A DNA stretch of 64,000 bases from Pristionchus mayeri (taxonomy: Eukaryota > Nematoda > Chromadorea > Rhabditida > Neodiplogasteridae): the NCBI GenBank assembly GCA_036245805.1, contig BTRK01000004.1, positions 4,774,001 through 4,838,000 of the forward strand, written 5' to 3'. Position 1 is the first letter of the stretch. Each line of letters begins with the position of its first letter. Below the pieces are notes generated by a model. It searched no databases, was not told the origin of the DNA, and saw nothing but the letters and a program-made list of their open reading frames with translations. The position numbers were made by a program, and so were the translations under genes. Positions 22,001 through 34,000 of this stretch are shown piece after piece.

Positions 22001-25000
22001 CGTCTATGCACCACCTCCTCCTCCACCTCCTCCCCCTCCTCCTCCAGTACTCGCAGTTACCGCCTGCCCTGCCCAATGCGCTCCAATCTGCGCCCCGGCA
22101 TGCGTCTATGCCCCTCCTCCACCTCCTCCTCCTCCTCCCGTACTTGCCGTCGCAGCTTGCCCTGTCCAATGCGCTCCAATCTGCGCCCCGGCATGCGTCT
22201 ATGCCCCTCCTCCGCCCCCTCCTCCACCTCCTCCTCCTCCTCCCGTACTTGCCGTCCCAGCTTGCCCTGTCCAATGTGCGCCAGCCTGTGCTCCGGCATG
22301 TGTCTACGCCCCTCCCCCTCCTCCTCCCCCGGTTCTCGCCGTACCTGCCTGCCCTCGTCCCCCGTGCCTTCCTCAGCCAGTCCGATTCGTGGAGCCCTGT
22401 CCTGGCTGCGCCCCCGATCCCTTCGCCACTCTCCTGCCCTCCGTCCAGACTACTTCGAACGCTGAGCAACTGCCTGCTGGATCCCTGCTCACGCCTCAGC
22501 TCCTGAGAGATCAGCAGCAGCTGCAGCAGCAGGCGCGACAGGCTCAGCAGCTGCAGCAACAGCAGCAGTACACGAACACGCCCCAGCGCAACTCTTCCTC
22601 GTTCTACGGCACGACCCAACAGCCGCGGCAGCAGTTCACGCAATCCAACCAACAGTACGGACAGACGAACCAGCAGCAGCTCTTCCGTGACTCCTCCATC
22701 ACCCTCACGCAGAATCCCATCGCTGCGCCCAACCTCCAGGCGACTTCCCAGCAGCAGTTCGGGCAGTCAAATCAGCAGCAGCTCTTCCGTGACTCGTCCC
22801 TGTCGCAGCAGCAGCAGCCTCTCTACAGCCAGCAACAGCAGCAGCGTGATCCCTCCGGCCAGGTGGTCTACAGTCGGTCGCAGCTGTCTTCGCAGCAGCA
22901 GCAGCTCGCCGGCACTCCTCTGATGCGCGACCAAGTGATGGTGCAAGCCCAGAACGGACAGCTGCAGTCAGCGACAAGGATGATCGGCATGAGGGACCCC
23001 TCGCAGCCTCAGCAGCAACTGCAGCAGACTACCATCAACCAGGGACAGCTGCTGCGTGACTCGTCCGCGTCCGCGTCCTCGACCTACGCGCCAATCCGCG
23101 CGCTCAATCCGCCCGCGCCGATCCGCGTGTGCGCCAACCCTCCCTGCTCGCCCTCGGACAACCCCTTCTTCGATATGGTCGTCCTCAACAACAGGAGGAG
23201 AGCACCATCGAAGGCCTACTCGCGGTTTCCCAGCACGACAACCACGACTACGGTAGCGCCATAGGCGACCAATCGATGAGACGCCAAGTTTCTGTAAATA
23301 GTGCAAATAATAATAAAGCGATTATTGTTCAACTGTGTGACAGGCAGAACGGAGCGGGGGTCAATGGGAAAGAAGTGCCTCGGGGATCTCAAACAGTTCG
23401 CGATCTCTTATCGCTCTCACTTGTCTTCTGGTTGTGGTGGAAAGAAATGCAGTTCGAGATCTTCTTCATGTTTTTTTACATTTTTTATCTCTGTTTCACT
23501 CTGACAAAATTTGAGCTCGAAACGGAAGTTGTTATCCTCCTGCTACATCGAATACGCGTCTTGAAGAAATTTATCACTACCTAAATTACTCAATGTGTAC
23601 ATAACGGAAAATGTACTGACTTCTCGGTAGACATTGTGAAGGGAGATGGTCATGAGAGAAGTAAGGGGAGCGTGCACCACTAAGAACGCGATGATTGCGT
23701 AGCCCGCCACTGAATTAGTTGTACAATTAGTGGTGTTTCAATTGTGCCCTCTTCCCGCCCTGTGAAAAAACTTGTTTTGAATTTGCTTGAAGTCACGTTT
23801 TCACGAAATTAGTAGGTTCGTTGGAGATCAGAAGACTTTCTATTTCACTAGCTCGTTTCTCTGCCCAGGGAGATTTCCACATTGCATTCGGACTCAACAT
23901 ACAATTTGACTGAAGTTGATAGCCAGAGAGAATGATTGTCGTAAGTGCAAAAAGTGGGCAAAGAAGAACGACGAATGGGACTGCCGCCTCGAAATATAAT
24001 CAGTATTTGATGGTTCGCCTTTTAATAGTAATCATAATTCAATTTCAACCTGTAAACTCAGCTGAGAGATGAATCGAGCGTGCAATCGATGTGTGACAAA
24101 ACTCATCTGGCTCCGATGGAAATGCAACAATCTCAAAGAAATCGATAATAAGATGTTCAAAACAGATACTGTGAGAGTTTGAGACCAACTTGAACATGAC
24201 TAGAATAACGAAAATGCCGTAGAGGAATACGAGAGCCGTATTTGCTGATATCATGACCAGAATTATGCCGAAATCTGAACTCGCCAATGTCATTGTTTGG
24301 GCAATGGTTGATTCCTTCAAACCTGGGACTCGTTTGAGATCGTACACAACGAAAGACTGGTACGAATCAAAAGTGACGACGGCGTTTGGATAATTCTAAA
24401 TGTAACTATTGGGCGCAATAATGAGTGTCTGTTCACCCACTTGCAATAAGAATGCCCTCATCACTTTTCTATCCAGGTCTTGGCCATTTGGCGCAATCCA
24501 ACCACCGACAAAAACAATTACACTAAATTTGATGAACATTATGGAGCCAATCTGAAAATATTTCGATGTCTCGTCATCTTTCTTCGGCATTATCCTGCGC
24601 TGACCCAGAACGGTTTGTACGCAAAAGTGGGATGAAATGTGTGGAGGAGAACTTGAAATCGGAAGTTTAATCCGTCCATTATGGATAGCACGTCGAAAGC
24701 GACTACCATAATCCAAGCACACTACAATCACATTCACCATGAAGAGAATGCAGGTCTCGTTTCACTCACAAGAATTCCATGAATAACGGCCGGATTGTCG
24801 GTGAAGTCGATGTAGTGATAGGCACCTATGCAATTGAACATCTATTAGGGATATTTACAGTGCGCTAACCAATTATTGGAAGAGCGAACACGGGTACCAT
24901 AAGTGTGCATAGGTGCGAAACAAAAGGCCATGCAACAATCTGGTACAGGTAATACTTGTACGCTCCCAGTGAACGAGAGCTGTGAGCCTGATTATAATAG

Positions 25001-28000
25001 TAACTTTATCTATGATGCGAATTTGACTTACATGAATAATTTGAATTGTGATGAAGAATAGAATTACGCTAAGTAATTCCATTGACCTCACAAATCTGAA
25101 ACAGACGACGATGGAGACATCGAATAAGTTGTGGAAGAGCTCACATCATTAGCGGGATTTCTCCGTGGAGTAGAATCAGTTCGCTGACGGGCATGTTCAA
25201 ATGACGCTACTGGCATTCTGATCACACATTTAAGATCGAAAAATAATTCATGGTTCTAGGTAACCCTCAATTTCTTGTACAATTTATTCTGTAAAATTAG
25301 CTAGAAACCACAGCGGAAGTGACGATAATGAGAAGATTGACCATAAAACGACAGCTACACAATTCCATGATGTTTTGTTTGATGATAAACACTAATGAGG
25401 CATTACAAAGAACTCGTTTGACTGAGATTCGGGAAAGGTTCAGTTCAACAATTTGTGTCTTTCTATGCAATCGCTTCGCTAGAATATTTGAAGAGGACGA
25501 TTTGTGCTGAGGACGTGCGAACGCTCATATCTGGCGGAAGGTCAAAGAGGCTCGCCTCCTGTTCTCTCGGGGATCTTCAAACAGTGCCCGATCACTCTTC
25601 TCCCCTTATCATCACGCAAAAACGGCAACAGGAAGGGGGCGCGATCTCCTTGGCGAGCTCATCGGGGATAGCTCCCACTTATCCCCCGATATATAAGCCC
25701 TCCCCCTCCTTCCATCAGCTCACAGTGTTCCCCATCCCATTCCATGCTCCATCTGTTCGTCCTGCCCTCCTTCTTCCTGTTAGTCTTCTCCACTCCCTCT
25801 CCCCTCCTCCGAACCCCCACCGTCTCCGAGGCTCCCCAGAAAGGTCGCTACTTCGTCTCATCTGCACCAGTGAATGCAAACGAAGCTCAGATGAGAAGGG
25901 CCAACTATCTCGATATCATCTCCCCCAAACTCTTCCTCAAGTCGCTGAAAACTTCCGGAGCAGCCACCTCGCCCTTCCACAGCCCTGCTGATTACTTCGC
26001 GCAGCGAAAGTACTCTGCCTATGCTGCTGCCCACCCTGCTGCAGCTACAGCCCCTGCAGCAGCTCCTCTCTACGCGCCCTCTTCGATGGCAGTCCCCGTG
26101 CCGACTGTGACCTACCAACAAGTCCCCTCAGCACCAGCACGTGATCCGACCCCAGCAGCTACACAACCAGCTCAACAACCCGTCTCAGCTGTCTTCAACG
26201 TCGTTGCTCAGCCTCAACCTGCTCCTGCTGCGCCTATCGCCGCGGCACCCGTTGCTGCACCACAGCCCATCTACGCACCTCTTGCTGCCGTAGCTGCTGC
26301 TCCTCTTCCTGTCCCGCAGCCAGGGTACGCACCTGCCCCTGCTGTAGCTGCGGCACCGGTCGCAGCTGCCCCAGTGGCTCCAGTTCAGTACTCCCCTCGT
26401 CCGACAGTGCCAGCTCCTGTCTACGTTGCCCCTGGCACTCCTGCAGCCATCCAGCAGCAGCTGTACGCTCCTCGATCGATGACGATCGGAATGCCGACCA
26501 TCACTATCGCAGCTGCAGCTCCTGCAGCAGCTCCTACCATCATCCCGGCTGCACCTGCTGCAGGCATCCCCATGTTCGACTTCGTCCATCAACCTCTTAG
26601 ATCGCCCGTCTACCCCTCCACCATCATGGTGCCTCCTCCTCCTCTAGCAGCAGCGCCCGCAGCCCGACCCATCTTCGCCCCGCCCACTTACGTGCAGCAA
26701 CAAGCTGTGCCCCAGCCTCCCCTCTATGTTCAGGGTGATTCTTCCTCCCTCACGAAGAATCCTTTCCAGATCTCGTACCTACCTCAACCTGCAGCTGCCG
26801 TTCAGACTGTGCAGCCAACAGTCGCGGCAGCTGCAGCAACCTCTACTGTCCTCTCCCGACAGCCGATGAGCTACCTCCAGATCCAGAATGGACAGCAAGG
26901 AATATGATGAACACGCTTGTATATTATCTCTAACGTATTTATTCCGCCGATAAATTATTTGTATCTATGAAACATTCAATTGTACTTGCACTGTAAGGCT
27001 GAACAATACTTCGGATACTTTTCGTATGACGAATGGGCTCTAAAATAACTCGAGTGGAGATATTTCTTGAAGTACGTAAACGTGGTACGCGAAACGTGTT
27101 GGAATCAATAACAGATAGTATCATGTACGTCACAACGACACCAGAATGGGCGAAAAAAATAAAAATCAACTTGAAGATGAGAAGCGGAGAAAAGAACTAT
27201 TGGCGTACAACTTTCAAAGCTGACAAAAACGACTGTTTGAAAAATTTTTAGTTATGCAATAAACAAGTCTTCTGAGAGATCGCAGGTGCCGTTTGACAAA
27301 CTGTTCAAACTGCTTCAATCTCTTCCAAGCTAACTTTGAGGGTTGATGTACCTAAGGTAATGAAATTTTATTTTGACTTGGTGTGGCCGAGATATCAAAA
27401 TCGCCTAAAATCCGGCTTTCGAATTTTCGAAAATTCAAAAATTCATAAATTCCTTCAACCTTGAGCAAATCGTTCGTTCAAAAAAAAAGAAATGTAGGGC
27501 ACGTCGAGCTGAACAAGTTTACTGTTGAGCACTTTTCAAGAAAACAAAGATGAAATATCGATCATCTGAAAATATTATTTTTTTGAATTTTTTTATTCAA
27601 AAAAATGCCGGCTCTGTAAATTTTTCGCTAAAACTGCATGAGTTTATTCCAGATTCGGAATCTACGCACTTTACTGCTACGGAAAATCTATCGTCCATTT
27701 CTTATAGACTGTTCTATTTTTTGCTGTAACCCGTCAAATGATGGGATCTTGATGAACTTTTTCAGTTCACTAGCCCGTTTCTTTAGTTTTTGTAGGAGAT
27801 ATGGTTTGTTTTGTGCAATAAATATCATAAGTGTGCACACAAACGATTTTTTCGAAGTTCCGGAATATAACCATATTATAAGCTAAAATTGATCTGTGAG
27901 TCACATAAAAGTTAATAACACATTATTGAGTGCCAAAAAAGTGTATATGGCGAAAATTGAGTCTTGTATAAATTTCAGCTTCTAAAAAAACGAAAATATT

Positions 28001-31000
28001 TTAATGTGCGTATTCAGTGAAATAATGTTACAAAATCGCTCGAAATTGATTGTATGTTAGTGTTGTTCGCTCGAGCGTTTCTCGCTAGCGCTCGTCGCTC
28101 GAGCGGTCATTTCATTTCGCTCGCGAGCGATTTTGCATAACCGCTCGCGAGCGAGGATCGCTCGCGAATGACTATGCAATATCGCTCGCGAGCGATCTGT
28201 CAGAGAGGAATGAGAGGGAGAAGGGAAGGGATCGATTTGCTCCCATCGCCCATCAAACTCAAGTACGTTTCAATCATAGTATTGATGCGCGTCCAGTGAA
28301 TGTAATTTGATAGTTCGATGAAACTCATTCGAAATTAGTGTGCGACAGGAACAAATCGATCCCTCCCCTTCTCCCTCTCATTCCTCTCTGACAGATCGCT
28401 CGCGAGCGGTTATGCAAAATCGCTCGCGAGCGATTGGCGCTCGCGTGCGAATCATTCGACCTGCTCGCGAGCGACGAGCGCTCGAAATAACAACACTATT
28501 GTATGTGCTGTGGAAATTGTTTTTAGCTTATAATATGGTTATATTCCGGAACTTCGAAAAAATCGAAAATTCAAGGTTCGAAAAATCGAATTTTTTAAAT
28601 TTCGGCCAGGTCCGGTTAAAAGTTTTAAAAAATGTTTGTGCGTAACACTTATGATATTTATTGCACAAAACAAACCATATCTCCTCCAAAAACTAAAGAA
28701 ACGGGCTAGTGAACTGAAAAAGTTCATCAAGATCCCATCATTTGACGGGTTACAGCAAAAAATGGAACAGTCTATAAGAAATGGACGATAGATTTTCCGT
28801 AGCAGTAAAGTGCGTAGATTCCAAATCTGGAATAATCTCATGCAGTTTTAGCGAAAAATTTTCAGAGCCGGCAATTTTTTTGAATAAAAAAATTCAAAAA
28901 AAAAATAATATTTTCAGATGATCGATATTTCATCTTCGTTTTCTAGAAAAGTGCTCAACAGTAAACTTGTTCAGCTCGACGTGCCCTACATTTCTGTTTT
29001 ATGAACGAACGATTTGCTCAACGTTGAAGGAATTTATGAATTTTTGAATTTTCGAAAATTCGAAAGCCGGATTTTAGGCGATTTTGATATCTCGGCCACA
29101 CCAAGTCAAAATAAAATTTCATTACCTTAGGTACATCAACCCTCAAAGTTTGGAAGAGATTGAAGCAGTTTGAACAGTTTTTCAAACAGGGATATGTCGT
29201 TCATGCATTCACTCAGAAGACCTGTGATAAGCAAATTATGATCCCATAAAATGAATCTAATAACAATCACACGAACATAAACTTACGGATTCGGATAAGC
29301 GTTCAATGAACGTATTTCGAACGAGCAGAGATCTAATCGAGCTGATAGTGCACGATTTTCATTCTGTTACAGTTCCTAGAATAGATGACATTCTCTAGAT
29401 GACATTCTTTGACCTGATTTAATTAAAACAATTATCACAACAAGGGAAAGAATATATTCGATGAAATCAGCTACGAAAAGGTAAAACTAAGGCGATCGAG
29501 AATTCTGTGAATTTGATGCTTGATACACGTTATCCGATCGGTGTCCCTCCTTCCTGTCTTCATCTTTGTGTGACCACACGTGGTCTCTACTCTCCAAGCT
29601 ACACTCCGCCCTCCTCTCGCCTCTCTTTCCCTCCTCTCCCCGCGTTCTTCTACTTCTCAAACAACGGCATCATTCGCGCATTGTTAGAAGAAGTACATGG
29701 GGTTTGCTCGGTACTGGCTGCCCTCCATCCCTCTCCTCACTATATAACCGACCTCCTTCTCCTTCCTTCCATCAGTCACTCAATCATGCATTCTTCCATC
29801 CTCTTCTCTTCTCTCTTTGCTCTGGCAGCTGCTCAATGCGGTGCTCCAGCCTGTCTCATGAGAGCTGCTCCCCTCCTCGCGCCTCCTCCCATTCTTCGTG
29901 CGCCCATCATGGCCGCTCCCCCAGTCTACGCCACTGCACCTGCTCCGGTGCCAGTGCCCGTGACCGGACCCGTCCTCGCCCCTCCCCCTCCTCCTCCCGT
30001 CTACGCTGCTCCCGTCGCCCCCGTTCTCGCCGCCCCTCCTCCGGTTCTTGCTGCTCCGGCCCCGGTCTACGCCGCACCCGCTCCCCTTATGGCAGCCCCT
30101 GCCCCTCTCCTGGCCCCAGCCCCAGTGATGAGAGCTCCAGTCTTCGCTCCCGCTCTCCCCGCTCCTCTCCTTGCTCCTCCCGCCCCCGTATTCGCAGCTC
30201 CTCCCCCTCCTCCCCCGATGTACGCCCCTGCCCCCGTTCTCGCAGCACCCGCACGAGTTCTGGCCGCCCCTGCTCCTGTCCTCGCCGCCCCTGCCCCCCT
30301 TCTGGCCCCAGCCCCAGTGCTGATAGCCCCTGTATTCGCTCCCGCTGCCCCCGTTATGGCAGCCCCTGCCCCTCTCCTGGCCCCAGCCCCAGTGATGAGA
30401 GCCCCTCTGTTCGCTCCCGCTGCCCGCGTTCTGGCAGCACCCGCCCCAGTACTGGCAGCTCCTGCCCCAATTCTCCGAGCTCCCCTTATGGCTCCCGCCC
30501 CCGTTCTGGCACCGGCACCGATTCTCCGTGCTCCTCTCCTCGCCCCTGCTCCCGTCCTTGCCCCTGCCCCCGTGATGGCCCCCATGTACGCCCCCGCCCC
30601 TCCTCCCCTCTTCTCCGCTCCCATCCCTGCTCCTCTGCCCGTCCTCCGTGCCCCTGTGCTCGCCGCTGCCCCTCTCGCCCCCGTCGCCGCTGCCCCCGCC
30701 CTCCTTCCTGCAGCGTACCCTGCTGCAGCCCCCGTCGCCCCCCTTCTCGCCCCTGGATACGCAGCGCCAGCTGCATTCATCGGAAGGAAGAAGATGTGAA
30801 GAGTGAATGATTGTGATTCAACTGACTTGCCATCCTTGTCGATGCCATTATCTGTACATATTGAACGATTGATTGACGATATTTATAAAGTGTTCGAACC
30901 TGAATTCGTTGATTCACTCATGCACTCCGATGAAAAGTAAATTCTAAAAAGGGGGTTATGAATCACCAATAGATTTGTATTATTCATATGGACTATCGCT

Positions 31001-34000
31001 AGACATTACTATTTCGAACGGTTAATGATCATTTAATCTCATAGCTAATTCTGACTCTTTTTTTCAACTATGGCTCGCCTACGCCTTGAATCTACAACCT
31101 TTCTCAATGACTCTTAATTTTCTGATATTGTGCGCTCGCGGGCAAACCTTCCATGGTCTGTATCAATCAATTATTGATCTCGAAAAAAACCATCGAAAGA
31201 ATCACTTCAAATGTTGCAATGTTTATCACACTCTCATGCTCCTTTCGTACATTCCATTAAAGAAATGATAAATTGAGAATTTGTATAATCAAATAATGAT
31301 CCGCCAGACATACTTAAATTCAGTCACTTAAAGATCTGATGACAAAATTAATCGTGCTCTCCGATTATTCCCCCGTGGAGTCTAGGTTGCTCTAGCGGAA
31401 AAAGGTCAATCGCTCCGTCCACACATAGAAGGCAAACACGGAAGCAATGGCAAAGAAGTAGTTGCCTATCTCCTCTTGACACGTTCTTTCTCTCTTTCTC
31501 GAGGGCTCGAACAATCTGCAAACAGAAGGGCGCGCGCCTCTCGCTTCTCTAACTCAAACAAGCGATGGATTACACGCATGTAACTTATCCACAGACCAGA
31601 TTGCGCCTTTTTGCGTCTATTAGACGGGTATTAAGCCAGGCACCCGCCCAGATGCCAATCATTCTTTCCTAGTATGGCGTGGCTCGTCGGGTTGTTCCTG
31701 CTCGTCTCCACATCATCTGCTCAGATCAACTCCGTGTCCCAATTCACGCATCTCTTCACATTCATTCCTCCCCTTTCATCTGCCTACAATACCACTCCTG
31801 CGAGAGATCCTGTCGATCTATCGGCCATCCCCAAGGTCGTCGCATCACCTACGAAGGCCCCTTCTCACGCTGCCGATGCCAAGGCGTCTGCTAGCCATCT
31901 TCTCACTACAAGCCACGGAGCAGATTCGAAAGCGGACGAAAAAGTAGCAGGATCTGCATCGCACTCTGCAGCAGATCCATCAGGCGGCTGCGATGGTCAG
32001 ATGAGTACACTGCCAGTGCAGCAATGCATCATCGGAACTAAGATCTGCACGACCGTCCATCTCATGCTGTGCGCCCCTCGTGCGACCCATGCAGCAACCA
32101 AGGAGTCGTCTGAAGAGAAAGAGACGGAGCACGACGCGCCAGTGACCGAGAAGCCGAAGAAGGAGAAGAACGAGGAGGCCCCGCCAAAGATAGTCTACGT
32201 TCGCGCTCCTCCCCAATTCGTCTTCGCCCCAGCCCCATTGGCAGCAGCACCTGCAGCCCATGTGCTGAACCCAAGACTGGTCGCAACCCCGCCTCTTCCT
32301 CAACCTCCCCAACCTATCTTTGCTGCGCCACCGCAACCGATGCCGCTCTTCCGACCCGCCGTCCCCATTGCTCCTCCCCCTCCACCTCCTCCGGCCATCT
32401 TCTCCCCTCCTTCCTCCGTTCCCGTCTTTGCCCCTGCTCCCCTGATTCCTCCTCCTCCAATGCCCCGTCCCTCCTTCATCCCATTCGCTGCTCCTCCGTC
32501 ATCCTTCATGCAGCAGCAGCCCACTACTGTCATGCAGCCCCTTCCTGTCGCGGCTCCACCTCCAGTTTACCCTGAGCCAATGGCTCCCCAGCCACTTCAA
32601 TTCGCCCCTGAACCCTCCTATCTCCCTGCTCCCGGCCCTCCTCCTCCCGTTCTCTACAATTCTCCCTACTTCTTCCGCACAGCAGTCGGGCATGCTCCTC
32701 CCATGACTGCAGCCCGTGCAGCTCCTGCAGCGCCCGTATACTACCCTCCTGCAGTGACTGCTGCAGCTCCTCAGATGACCGTCCCGTGCAGCCCGATGAT
32801 GCAGCTGCAGCAGCAGCCGTGCAGCGTGCAGCAGGGCGCGCCTCTGGCCTACACCGTCTCCTCTCCTGCAGCAATAAATGCGGCGAACGCCGCATTCGCA
32901 GCGCGACAGTCGAGTCTCTACAGAGTGGCGAGGAGATGAGAGAGATCATCTGAGCAGTGTATTTATTGTTAGTATTCATGATAAAGTATTTATTTGTGAA
33001 GTGTTCAAGACAGAATTGTGGACTATTTACATTTCCAAAGGGAAACCCAAATTTTTATCTTTGATCTTTGATCTTGGATTCTCTCGAGGGGTAATTCGTC
33101 TGCAGATCTCTCATCGGTAGACGCTAACTGGCCCGTGCATCTCTGTGTGGGAAACATCGTCCACCAACTGCTCTTTGGTCACATTGTGAGACACGCAGAG
33201 AGCGGGAAGATGCGATACTATCAGGTTACATCATCTTACCAATTGAATAAATGCATTGTTTGGTTGAGGATCTAATCGAAGACGCGATGAAGAAAGTGCG
33301 AAGCGAGCCTTGCGTGCCATTGGTTCAGGTGAATATTTTGTCATGTACTTTACTGAACAACGAGGAGGGATTTATGGGAAAATTTTAAAAAATATTAGAT
33401 TTTAGGCGTATCCGTGGATGTGCAGCCTCCCGTACGTGGGCTGGCGTGGCTTTGGCGAGATGCGCAGTGTGGCACTCGAGCTAATCCACTATGTAGAGGA
33501 TGAGATCAAGTGAGTCACTCCAATGAGTATTCCACAGTGGATTGAACGGCGCGATGTGATATTTGCAGGAAGCACCAAGCCGACATGCTCGCTTCTCCCG
33601 ATGACGCTCCCTCTACTCTGGTTGGCGCGTATCTGGAGGAGATGAAGAGAAGTGAAGCGAGCGGAGCCAATGACTCATTCAAGTACTGCTTTAGAATGTA
33701 GTTTTTGTTTCATGTGAAATCTAAAGAAATTTAAAATTGCGAAACAATTTGCAGTATGGACAATCTCGTGAATACGGCGACGGACATCTGGTTGGCAGGG
33801 ATGGAAACAGCGGCGACGTCCATCCGATGGGGACTCCTCTTGCTGACTGCCCACCCTGAGATACATCAGAGACTGTTCGATGAGATCCACCAGACGATAG
33901 GAAAGAGTGGCAGGAGACTGGCAATGGCTGATAAGCTAGCCATGCCTTATGCCTCCGCCTTTATCTATGAGGTATCGCTAATGTTTATTAGTAGAAGACA

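Noticed and set aside
20606..23306. Long minus-strand and alternate-frame open frames opposite N1 and N2 (up to 383 codons)
   Set aside because: They are mirror frames of C/T-rich Pro-coding repeats, composed of Gly/Arg or Ser/Leu runs, with no signal peptide or promoter.
27638..28841. Matching peptides on opposite strands (27638-27886 and 28539-28841)
   Set aside because: They are produced by the palindrome arms. No start context, no domain, and both are interrupted by many stops outside.
29566..30810. 414-codon Ser/Pro/Arg frame overlapping N4
   Set aside because: It is a frame shadow of the Ala/Pro repeats. N4 itself has the signal peptide and TATA box.
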